Source: Halopseudomonas nanhaiensis (GTDB taxonomy: Bacteria; Pseudomonadota; Gammaproteobacteria; Pseudomonadales; Pseudomonadaceae). Taken from it: a DNA stretch of 64,000 nucleotides. The DNA lies in NCBI RefSeq assembly GCF_020025155.1, contig NZ_CP073751.1, positions 2,545,167 through 2,609,166 on the forward strand, written 5' to 3'. Position 1 is the first letter of the stretch. Every line of letters begins with the position of its first letter. The notes under the pieces were generated by a model that worked only from the letters and a program-made list of their open reading frames with translations, had not been told where the DNA came from and did not search any database. Below are positions 8,628-18,079 of the stretch, piece by piece. The translations under genes were made by a program, and so were the position numbers.

Positions 8628-10586
8628 TCACTCGTCCCTGCTGCGAGCCACCAGTTCCGGACTTCGGGTGCGTTGCACGAACTCCCGGTACAGCCCGGTC
8701 TGGCGGAAAGCATCGGCCGCCTTGCGTGACCCGTAAATGCTGATATGGCCCGACTGATCGAGTCCGAACGGAACATTTTCGGCGGTGACGTCGGATGGTA
8801 CACCATCGACCTGAAACATCGATGCGCGATCGAAATACATGACATTGGCGAAGCGTTCGGCGAAGGACCGCAGTTGCTCATTGGCAGCGCGAACCTGCTC
8901 ATCCCGAGTTTTCTCGAATCGGCTGATATCAAAGCGGCGGCCGAACATCAGGCTGCGCTCGTACATATCCTTCACGCTGATATCAAAGTTGGTTGGCGCC
9001 GCCATCAGCACCACCAGACCCGAGCGCTCCGCGGCCAGCTCGATGGCGCGTTCCACACCCTCCATCTGCTCCTTGTCGCGCACCGCGCCCCACTGACCGG
9101 CGTAGATGACCAGCGCATAACGGCCGATCTCCCTTTCGAGAAAATCGCGATTGATCAGACACTGCTCGTACTCCGGCCCGGTGGTATGGCCGGTGAAGGC
9201 TTCGTCCACGCTCGGGTAGCACCAGTTGCTCGAGACAGCATTGATTCGCAGGTTGTTTTCCCGACCGAGGCTGTCCCAGAACGGGCCGTAATGCCCGGCG
9301 AAGGAATCCCCGAAAAGCAGTGCATCCACCGCGCCCTCGCGCTCGCCGAGATGACAGGCCAGGCCATCCTCGCCCACCTCGTTGTTTGATCCTTCGGCAA
9401 CATTATGAAAACACCAGCCGTTGGATTTTCGCGGAAGCTGCAGATCCGCAGTGGCGTTCCGAAATTCCTCGGTAATGCGGCTAGGGTAGCCCTGCGAAGC
9501 CATGGTAAAGCTCGCGAGAGTACCGACCGCCAGCAATGAGCCGCCCACGCGTACCAGCGATCCCGACGCCAGCCGCGAGCGAACGGCCGGCTTTTCCGCC
9601 CGCGCAAGATTCTCTATGCAGACATAGGACAGCCAGCCGCACACCACCGAGGCGGTCATAGCTGCGATGATCCAGCTTACCTCGCGCTCGACGCCGAAAT
9701 AATAAAGCCACACTGCGAAGGGCCAGTGCCACAGATAGACCGAGTAGGAAATCCTGCCCAGGAACTGCGAAGCCCGGTTTCCGGTGATCCAGGACTGCTG
9801 CCTGGACGAATAGATGACCATCATGGTTCCCACTACCGGAATCAGTGCCGACCAGCCTGGCCAGAGGGTCTCTCCGGTAAACGCCAGCACCGACAGCGCG
9901 ATCAGGGCGATGCCGCCCCACTCGAGCCAACGACTGTTTTCCCGGCTGGCCGCCAGCGGAAAAAGGAAGGCCAGGCCGCCGGCGAGCATTTCCCACATGC
10001 GTGTAGGCAGAAGGAAAAAAGCCGACGTCGGCCAGCGGGTCGAGGCATATACCGACAGCGCGAGCGATCCAAGCGCAATTGCACCGAGAACCCATCGTGT
10101 GTGACGCAGCGCGATGCAGCGCTTCAGGACCAGGATCAGTAGCGGGTAAGCCAGATAGAACTGCCATTCCACCGAAAGCGACCAGGTGTGCAGGAGCCAG
10201 TTGTCGTGAGAAGCCTGCTCAAAGTACCCGGCATCCTTCCAATACATCAGATTGGACACGAAGCCGAGACTGCCGAGGGAGTGCTCGGCCAGTTCGGTAT
10301 AGTCTCTGGGGAGCAGCAGAACCCAACCTACGACCAACAGTATCAGGCAGAGAAACGCCAGAGCCGGAATGATGCGGCGAGCGCGGTCCTTGTAAAATTC
10401 GAGCGTCGAGAAGGTGTTCTTTTCCAACCGGCTGTAAATGATCCCCGTCATCAGGAAGCCTGATATGACGAAGAACACGTCCACCCCGACAAACCCACCC
10501 TGGGCGCCAGCGATGCCAAAATGAAAAAGCACGACCGCCATGACTGCAATAGCCCGCAAGCCATTGATATCTCCGCGAAAGCGCAT
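8628..10586 (-). CDS. OafA/YrhL-type O-acyltransferase with SGNH domain
   Basis: 652 residues starting MRFRGDINGLRAIAVMAVVLFHF; MGDFQ upstream lacks support. The N-terminal ~350 residues are an acyltransferase-3 domain with about ten membrane helices and the early conserved RAIAV/LFH and R-R-I-P-A motifs. The C-terminal part is an SGNH hydrolase-like domain (LLFGDSFAGHYGPF, later LDQSGHISIYGS). This two-domain form O-acetylates surface sugars such as O-antigen or exopolysaccharide: the membrane part moves the acetyl group across and the SGNH part transfers it. It is a single gene here, not inside a polysaccharide locus, so its acceptor is unknown. Confidence 0.88.
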   Translation of the reverse strand: MRFRGDINGLRAIAVMAVVLFHFGIAGAQGGFVGVDVFFVISGFLMTGIIYSRLEKNTFSTLEFYKDRARRIIPALAFLCLILLVVGWVLLLPRDYTELAEHSLGSLGFVSNLMYWKDAGYFEQASHDNWLLHTWSLSVEWQFYLAYPLLILVLKRCIALRHTRWVLGAIALGSLALSVYASTRWPTSAFFLLPTRMWEMLAGGLAFLFPLAASRENSRWLEWGGIALIALSVLAFTGETLWPGWSALIPVVGTMMVIYSSRQQSWITGNRASQFLGRISYSVYLWHWPFAVWLYYFGVEREVSWIIAAMTASVVCGWLSYVCIENLARAEKPAVRSRLASGSLVRVGGSLLAVGTLASFTMASQGYPSRITEEFRNATADLQLPRKSNGWCFHNVAEGSNNEVGEDGLACHLGEREGAVDALLFGDSFAGHYGPFWDSLGRENNLRINAVSSNWCYPSVDEAFTGHTTGPEYEQCLINRDFLEREIGRYALVIYAGQWGAVRDKEQMEGVERAIELAAERSGLVVLMAAPTNFDISVKDMYERSLMFGRRFDISRFEKTRDEQVRAANEQLRSFAERFANVMYFDRASMFQVDGVPSDVTAENVPFGLDQSGHISIYGSRKAADAFRQTGLYREFVQRTRSPELVARSRDE

Positions 10587-10953
10587 CTGAAAATCTCCCA
10601 CAGGACAACCTGTTCAGCGAACACGCATTCCTGTTCGCCAATTCGTTCGTCGAGATTTCGCGATGCGCTACGGTGGAGTTACAACCATGTCAGGTGGACC
10701 TTCTGCGTGCAATGGCAACTTGATATGAACCAGTTGGCTCAATGTTCTGACCACCCGGACATTGGTTTGTTCGGCGCCGGGACCGGTACAAAGCATGAAC
10801 GGTCGAGCCAACTGCAAGGATAGCGTCTGGAAGCAGGAGAATCGGAGTTCGACGGCAAGCAGCGGGCAATCTGGAGTCTGGACGTGAGGTAAGCGACCAT
10901 GGCATAAAACGGAGAGGTGTCGCGGATGGAACGAGGGGCGGACCGAAGAATTG
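10587..10953. other. intergenic region, no gene seen
   Basis: About 365 bases between the acyltransferase start and the 3' end of the SRP RNA gene. Both flanking genes are leftward, so it should hold the end of the SRP transcript and the acyltransferase promoter. I found no hairpin with a T-run and no convincing ORF; the frames running over it continue into the RNA gene. Confidence 0.4.
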
Positions 10954-11068
10954 GGTGGCGGCCCTGCCAGCCACACCCCGGCACACGACAAAGCCGCTGC
11001 GGCTGCTCCCTTCCGGGCCTGACCGGGTTCACGGCGGATCGTTGCGAGGGGACCGACAGGACCACCAT
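10954..11068 (-). ncRNA. ffs: small (4.5S-type) signal recognition particle RNA
   Basis: On the minus strand the apical loop signature GGTCAGGCCCGGAAGGGAGC is present. It is flanked by complementary arms (GGTGGTCCTGTCGG at the 5' end, CTGGCAGGGCCGCCACC at the 3' end) that close one long hairpin of about 114 nt. This RNA binds Ffh and targets membrane proteins. Ends are estimated from the terminal helix and may be off by a few bases. The gene is near dnaX, separated by the acyltransferase. Confidence 0.95.
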
Positions 11069-11094
11069 AGCGTGCCTGACGAACAGGCCGCGCT

Positions 11095-11122
11095 ATTGTA
11101 GCGGCTTGAGATGAACTTACAA
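11095..11122 (-). promoter_or_regulatory. putative sigma-70 promoter of ffs
   Basis: Minus-strand -35 TTGTAA and -10 TACAAT with a 16-base spacer. The predicted start lies about 20 bases before the mature RNA; a 5' leader with a small GCCTG/CAGGC hairpin lies in between, consistent with a precursor trimmed by RNase P as in E. coli. Confidence 0.55.
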
Positions 11123-11202
11123 CCGATAAATATCTGCCCTGGCGGATCGCCTGGCATACAGCAATGATTGCCGCGGACGTGGGCATCCGTCCGGCCTGAT
11201 CA

Positions 11203-11367
11203 TCACAACTGTGGGCGACGCCCTACCACGTATGAGACGGCGAACAGGACGAGAAATACTACGAAAAGCGTTTTTGCCACGCCCGCACCGGCGCCAATTA
11301 TCCCGCCGAATCCGAGTACCGCGGCTACAATGGCAATGACTAGAAAGGTAATGGCCCAGCTCAGCAT
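11203..11367 (-). CDS. DUF1328 (YtjA-type) small membrane protein
   Basis: 54 residues from [25 protein letters not shown] lies 7 bases ahead of this ATG; the frame extends eight codons further without support. Two hydrophobic helices are separated by a glycine-rich turn ([14 protein letters not shown]), the family pattern. Function is unknown; in some bacteria members are stress-induced. Monocistronic as far as can be seen. Confidence 0.85.
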   Translation of the reverse strand: MLSWAITFLVIAIVAAVLGFGGIIGAGAGVAKTLFVVFLVLFAVSYVVGRRPQL

Positions 11368-11449
11368 CGCAACGTCCTCAATTTCTCTCACCTAACTGTC
11401 ATCCAGGCATGGCCGAACCGGCAAAAACCGACCCATCGTGCCGAGCCGG

Positions 11450-11701
11450 TCAGAACACCCACCTTGGCTGGTGGCGTGTGGCCACCTGGCTGGAAATCAG
11501 GGTACCGTGGGAGTTTGAGGCTGACAATCCGGCCGAACGCTGCTCGAGGGACTGAATTCGTTCGATCTTCACCGTTGCGCGGTCTTTCTGGTCTACGCCT
11601 GCTGCCTCCGGAAGCCCGCCCCCTTGGAGCACGACCGCCAGCGCGGCGCCAGCGAACAGACCTTTGCCCATCATCGCGATTCCAAACAAACGGTGATTCA
11701 T
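11450..11701 (-). CDS. small exported hypothetical protein
   Basis: 83 residues from the ATG at 11701, which has an excellent AAGGAG Shine-Dalgarno 7 bases upstream; the longer upstream frame is spurious. The N-terminus (MNHRLFGIAMMGKGLFAGAALAVVLQ) is a signal peptide or membrane anchor without a lipobox cysteine. The mature part is Gln/Ser/Arg-rich and shows no motif I know. It is divergent from algB, sharing a 400-base intergenic region. Confidence 0.6.
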   Translation of the reverse strand: MNHRLFGIAMMGKGLFAGAALAVVLQGGGLPEAAGVDQKDRATVKIERIQSLEQRSAGLSASNSHGTLISSQVATRHQPRWVF

Positions 11702-12100
11702 CCTGAAGCTCCTTAGTTGCCGGCCGGTGTGCGGCCGACAGCGTAATTGTGTAGTACGTAGGTTGTACGATCCGTTCGCCGTGCGAGCCTTTTGAGCCCT
11801 TGAGTCCGGCCTTGCCGCCAGAACGTTACATCCGTGTAACGCTGTATCCTGTTCAATGCGCCCGCCAGGGTGGCGGACGCCTTTAAAGCTGCGAAGCACT
11901 AGGCCCGCCGCTTCTTTAGTCCTATACTCGCAACACCCGTGCCAGGTCCCAATCAATTAATTAATGTTTTAAATCAGTCACTTGCGGGCGACTTTCATGC
12001 CAGCCAGCATGCAGATTGCAAGATACGTCGCTTACGACCGTGCAACTTGCACGGACCTGCGCTGACTAACGGGGACAACTTTTTCGCTGGAGAGGGGTCG
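11702..12100. promoter_or_regulatory. algB upstream region with a 7-bp-arm palindrome
   Basis: 399 bases between the divergent small exported gene and algB. The clear structure is the dyad CGTTACA-TCCG-TGTAACG at 11825-11842, a likely operator of unknown owner. An AT-rich stretch (ATTAATTAATGTTTTAAATC) lies around 11955-11977. I could not assign -10/-35 elements, and the open frame running through it upstream of algB is not supported as coding. Confidence 0.45.
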
Positions 12101-13443
<1,343 letters not shown>

Positions 13444-13447
<4 letters not shown>

Positions 13448-15216
13448 ATCTTAGAAACCGGTTATTCGTCAGCAGCAGCGCCCTGCTGACGGTAGCCCTT
13501 CTGGGCTTGTTGCTGGGCATTTTCAGCGTGCTCCAGCTGACCAAGACCCAGAGTCAGGTGATGTCGCGCAACATCAACCTGATCGATGCAACCATGGGCA
13601 TGAACAAGGAAATCGGCACACAGTTCGTGCTGATCATAGGTGAGCGCCTTGATCGCGAAGCCCTCAAAGCTTCGGACGATACCTTCCGCCGCTGGCTGCT
13701 TCGCGCCAGGGAAGCAGCGATGACTGAAGACGATCTGCACACGCTGGATGACATCGAGCGGGCTTACGCGGTATTCAGCGACGTCCTCAGCCGACCCTAC
13801 GACGTGCGCCGGCAACTCCTGCACACCAACGAGCTCGGTCAGGCGCTCACCACCATGCGCAACCGCATTAATGATGTGCAGATGCACTATCTGGCCGAAG
13901 TGCAGGCAGCCGACGCAGAAGCCCGCGAAAGGGCCTGGCTGATGGCGGCGCTGCTGGGCCTGATCGGCATTGCGGTACTGCTGATCGGCTTTATCACTGC
14001 ACACAGTATCGCTCAGCGCTTCGGGCGCCCCATAGAAGCCCTCGCCCGCGCCGCCGATCAGATTGGGCGTGGCGACTTCAAGGTCATTCTGCCGCTCTCC
14101 CCCGTCGCAGAGCTCTCGGCACTCAGCCGGCGTTTCGGTCTGATGGCCGAAGCGTTGAGAGAGTTCAAGAACAGTGATATCGAGGCGTTGCAGGCCGAGC
14201 AACGGCGCCTGCAGGCGGTTCTGGACAGCATCAACGATGGCCTGTTGATCTTCGATCGCGAAGGTTGCCTGGAACATTTCAACCCGGTCGCGCAACGCCA
14301 GCTCGGCTGGGATGAAGGCGCCATCGGCCTGCGCCCTGGCGAAGTGCTCGACCGGGCCGAACTCGATGAGCAACTCACCCAGGTGCTGGTTCACGGGTCC
14401 CTGCGCCAGGCTGTTGAAGATCTTGAGATCGAGGCGAATGGGGAAAGCAGGCTGCTGACCTATAGCCTGACACCGGTGAGCAGCGATCAGGATCGCATCG
14501 TTGGGGCGGTGATGGTGGTGCGTGACGTGACCGAAGACCGCGCGTTCGAGCGGGTACGCAGTGAATTCGTTCTGCGCGCATCACATGAGCTGCGCACGCC
14601 GGTAACCGGCATGCACATGGCTTTCAGTCTGCTTCAGGAACAACTCGCCTCACTCGGCCCGCGCCAGCAGGATCTCCTGCGCACGGTGGACGAGGAAATG
14701 CGTAGGCTGGTGAAGCTGATCAATGATCTGCTCAATTTCTCGCGGTATCAGAACGGCTTGCAGAAAATCGACGTGAGTCCCTGCGACGTGCGAGAGCTGC
14801 TCATCCACACCCAGCAGCGGTTTGCCGCACAGGCCGAGGAGAAAGGCATCGCACTTGAGGTCGAGTTGCATGAAGAGCTTCCGATCGTTTCGCTGGACCG
14901 GTTGCAGATCGAGCGCGTGCTGGACAACCTCATCGGCAACGCCTTGCGCCACTGTGCCGAAGCCTGTCACATCCGCCTCCAGGCCTGGCGCCAGGGCGAA
15001 CGGGTGATCATCAGCGTCAAGGACAATGGCGAGGGCATTCCGTATAGCCAGCAGGCCAGGGTGTTCGAGCCCTTCGTGCAGATCGGCCGCAAGAAAGGCG
15101 GGGCCGGCCTCGGTCTGGCGCTGTGCAAGGAGATCGTGCAGCTGCATGGCGGACATATCGGCGTGCATTCGCGACCGGACCAGGGCGCGCAGTTCTACCT
15201 CGCCCTGCCTCTCTGA
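13444..15216 (+). CDS. kinB: sensor histidine kinase KinB
   Basis: 590 residues, close to the family length. Two membrane helices (residues about 10-32 and 163-185) flank a helical periplasmic sensor. Next come HAMP (RFGRPIEALARAADQIGRGDF), a PAS domain (LDSINDGLLIFDREGCLEHFNP), the HisKA box RASHELRTPVTGMH, and an ATPase domain with N box, DNGEGIP and GGAGLGLALCKEI. It controls phosphorylation of AlgB, mainly as its phosphatase in P. aeruginosa. The ATGA overlap with algB shows one transcript. It ends nine bases before the convergent AEC gene. Confidence 0.92.
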
Positions 15217-15224
15217 CAGGCTCT

Positions 15225-16142
15225 TCAGCTGACGAACAGCGACACCATCAGCGGGATGTACAACAGCGCGAAAACGGTACTCAGCAAAGCGGTGCCAGCG
15301 ACCTGGCGGGGCGAGGTATCCAGCAGCGTAGCGATGACAACCGTGTTAGCGGCCACGGGGGTGATGGAAACGAGCAGCAGGGAACGGTGGACCGCCTCGT
15401 CGTAAATGCCCAGAACTGCGCTGTCCAACCACCAGAAGGCGAGTGCCAGTACCGGCCAGGCAACGAACTTGCCGAAAAATGCCAGCAGAGTGAAGCGCAT
15501 CTCCCCTGCCAGCCCCTGAAGATTGAGGATGCTCATGCCGATGATCATCATCCCCAGAATGCTGTAGGTTCCGCGCAGGTTGTCGAACAACGGCTGCAGC
15601 AGCGTCGGGATACCGACATCGGAGAAGTTCAGCGCGACGCCAAGGAAAAAAGCATACAGCGACGGCAGCCGGACCACCTTGAGCAAGCAGTCGCGCACAC
15701 CGAAGCGGCCTCTGGCGGCAAGGTAGAATCCGAGCGAGTTTTCGAACAGCGTGGTGCCCAGCATGCACACGATGTACAGCCCAAGCCCCTCCTCACCAAA
15801 CAGCAGCAGCGCAACCGGGATGCCGAAATAGCCGGTATTGCCCGTACCCACCGTAAGCGGAATCATGTTCGCCGCCTCGCTTAGCCAGCGACGGGCGAGC
15901 CATAGATGAACCAGGGCGATGATAGAACAGAAGGTGTAGACCAAGAGAGGAAGGAGCACTACACGCGGGGTCAGCGGTGCGCTCATGACGCCGGCGAAAA
16001 TCACCGCCGGGGTGACCATGTACAACATGATCCCGGCTATGTGCTTGCCGCTGGCCTGAAGATAGCGCCCAGCGAGCCAGCCCAGACCCACGGTGAGATA
16101 AAGCGGCAAGAGTTTGCTGAGCAGGGCCAGGGCAGCAGCCAT
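15225..16142 (-). CDS. AEC family transporter (auxin efflux carrier-like permease)
   Basis: 305 residues with about ten membrane helices in two halves, starting MAAALALLSKLLPLYLTVGLGWLAGRYL. The central TVGTGNTGYFGIPVALLLFG segment is the conserved glycine/asparagine crossover of the AEC fold. Bacterial members carry organic acids such as malate, but the substrate cannot be read from sequence. It is convergent with kinB and divergent from the antiporter gene. Confidence 0.85.
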   Translation of the reverse strand: MAAALALLSKLLPLYLTVGLGWLAGRYLQASGKHIAGIMLYMVTPAVIFAGVMSAPLTPRVVLLPLLVYTFCSIIALVHLWLARRWLSEAANMIPLTVGTGNTGYFGIPVALLLFGEEGLGLYIVCMLGTTLFENSLGFYLAARGRFGVRDCLLKVVRLPSLYAFFLGVALNFSDVGIPTLLQPLFDNLRGTYSILGMMIIGMSILNLQGLAGEMRFTLLAFFGKFVAWPVLALAFWWLDSAVLGIYDEAVHRSLLLVSITPVAANTVVIATLLDTSPRQVAGTALLSTVFALLYIPLMVSLFVS

Positions 16143-16263
16143 TGCAGTGATCGCTCCGATATCGCAATAGCCTGACTATACAGCTTTTTTTCCGCATTCA
16201 CGCATGGGGGCGACTGCCGCGTTATAGTGGGCAGCTTCGCAGCTCGACGACGGAAGCTCCGGG

Positions 16264-18009
16264 ATGGATTACATCAACACCTTGTTTCTCATAGGCGCTG
16301 TCCTGCTCAGTGCGAGCATCCTGGCCAGCTCGCTTTCATCGAAGCTGGGCATTCCGTTACTGCTGGTGTTCCTGATCATCGGCATGGTCGCCGGCGAAGA
16401 TGGCCCCGGCGGCATCGTTTTCCACGACGCGAGCATGGCTTACACCATTGGCAGTCTCGCGCTCGCCATCATCCTTCTGGATGGGGGCATGCGCACCCGC
16501 GTTGAAAATTTCCGCGTGGGTCTGTGGCCAGCCATGTCGCTGGCCAGCATGGGTGTTCTGATCAGCGCCGTCCTGACCGGACTGCTCACCGCCTGGCTGC
16601 TCGACCTGCACTGGCTGCAGGGGCTTCTGCTTGGTGCGATTGTCGGCTCGACCGACGCCGCCGCCGTGTTTTCGCTACTGCAGGGCAAGGGGCTGAACCT
16701 GAAACAGCGGGTCGGAGCCACGCTTGAGATCGAATCCGGTTCGAACGATCCGATGGCCATCTTTCTCACGGTGACTCTGGTGGAGATGCTTGCGGCGGGG
16801 CAGCAGAGCTTCAGCTGGAACTTCCTCCTGGTGTTGATTCAGCAGTTCGGGATCGGCGGACTCTGCGGGATCGGCGGAGGTGTCCTTCTCGGCTGGCTGG
16901 TCAACCGGGTCAAGTTGGCAACAGGGCTTTACCCACTACTCATCACCAGCGGTGCGATCCTGGTATTCGCCGCAACCAATGCCATCGGCGGTAGCGGTTT
17001 CCTGGCGATCTACCTGACCGGTCTGGTGCTGGGCAACCGACGGGTTCGCAATCTTCAGAACATTCTTCACGTTCAGGATGGCATGGCCTGGCTGAGCCAG
17101 ATTGGCATGTTCCTCATGCTGGGCCTGCTGGTGACGCCCAGCGCGATGCTGCCGCTGGCGCTACCGGCAATCGCGATCGCGCTGTTCCTGATTTTCGTCG
17201 CGCGGCCGATCGCCGTGATGATTTGCCTTGTCCCCTTCGTGTTTTCCTGGCGCGAGCGCGTGTTCATTGCCTGGGTGGGGCTGCGTGGCGCAGTGCCGAT
17301 CATTCTCGCCATATTCCCGTTGATGGCTGGCCTCGATCAGGCACAGTTGCTGTTCAACATAGCCTTCGTGGTCGTACTCGTATCGCTGCTGTTGCAGGGC
17401 TCGTCATTGCCATTGATGGCCCGCTGGTGCCGCGTGGAGATCCCGCCGCAACCGGCGCCGCTTCAGCGCACCAGTCTGGACGTCGCAGTGGAAGGCGAGT
17501 TCGAGCTGATGATCTACCAGCTCGATAACGCCAACTGGTGTGTAGGCAGTCACCTGCGCGACCTGAAGATGCCCAGCGATACGCGGATTGCCGCATTGTT
17601 TCGAGGCAGCAGTCTGCTGCACCCGACCGGCAGTACACAACTGGCACTCAACGACGTGCTGTGTGTTGTCGGTCGCTCGCGCGACCTGCCGGCGCTGTCG
17701 AAACTGTTCAGTCGCGCGCAGGCGCCGCGTTACCTGGAGAACCGCAAGTTCTTTGGCGATTTCATACTCGAGGGGGAAGCCCGGCTGGGCGAAGTCGGCC
17801 GTTTCTACGGCTTCGACGTGCCGGCGGAGCTGGCTGATCTGACGCTCGCGGACTTCTTTGGCCGCCAGTTCGGTGGGCATCCGGTGGTCGGCGACAGCGT
17901 GGAGTGGGAAGGTCATACGTGGGTGGTCGCCGCGATGGACAATGACTGGATTCTGAAAGTTGGCCTCAAGCTCGGCGCGGGCTCGGGCACACCACCGTTC
18001 GGATTCTGA
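16264..18009 (+). CDS. cvrA: potassium/proton antiporter, CvrA/NhaP2 type
   Basis: 581 residues. The first ~390 form a CPA1-type exchanger with about 12 helices, including the ion-site run [16 protein letters not shown] and [13 protein letters not shown] cytoplasmic TrkA-C (RCK-C) domain follows ([20 protein letters not shown]), then a C-terminal CorC-type transporter-associated domain. This three-part form is CvrA/NhaP2, which exports K+ (or Na+) in exchange for H+ and aids growth in low or fluctuating osmolarity. Start codon ATG at 16264, with a CGGAAG-like site upstream. Monocistronic. Confidence 0.88.
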   Translation: MDYINTLFLIGAVLLSASILASSLSSKLGIPLLLVFLIIGMVAGEDGPGGIVFHDASMAYTIGSLALAIILLDGGMRTRVENFRVGLWPAMSLASMGVLISAVLTGLLTAWLLDLHWLQGLLLGAIVGSTDAAAVFSLLQGKGLNLKQRVGATLEIESGSNDPMAIFLTVTLVEMLAAGQQSFSWNFLLVLIQQFGIGGLCGIGGGVLLGWLVNRVKLATGLYPLLITSGAILVFAATNAIGGSGFLAIYLTGLVLGNRRVRNLQNILHVQDGMAWLSQIGMFLMLGLLVTPSAMLPLALPAIAIALFLIFVARPIAVMICLVPFVFSWRERVFIAWVGLRGAVPIILAIFPLMAGLDQAQLLFNIAFVVVLVSLLLQGSSLPLMARWCRVEIPPQPAPLQRTSLDVAVEGEFELMIYQLDNANWCVGSHLRDLKMPSDTRIAALFRGSSLLHPTGSTQLALNDVLCVVGRSRDLPALSKLFSRAQAPRYLENRKFFGDFILEGEARLGEVGRFYGFDVPAELADLTLADFFGRQFGGHPVVGDSVEWEGHTWVVAAMDNDWILKVGLKLGAGSGTPPFGF

Positions 18010-18017
18010 ATCACCCT

Positions 18018-18049
18018 GTTGACATTGACATGACGTCAACCTTGATCAT
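18018..18049 (+). promoter_or_regulatory. CueR-type operator/promoter of copA
   Basis: GTTGAC (18018-18023) and GTCAAC (18035-18040) form a perfect dyad lying between a -35 TTGACA (18019-18024) and a -10-like GATCAT (18044-18049). The spacer is 19 bases, the overlong spacer that MerR-family activators untwist. Copper regulator CueR is encoded just downstream, so autogenous Cu(I)-induced control of copA-cueR is the natural reading. Confidence 0.6.
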
Positions 18050-18079
18050 GCTGTTACTGCCTCTCACAGGAACATGAGC

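Noticed and set aside
10668-11186. 172-residue leftward frame
   Set aside because: Runs straight through the SRP RNA gene; no homologous motif.
11939-12100. 54-codon upstream extension of algB
   Set aside because: Unlike AlgB N-termini; the GGAGAGGGG site fits the start at 12101.
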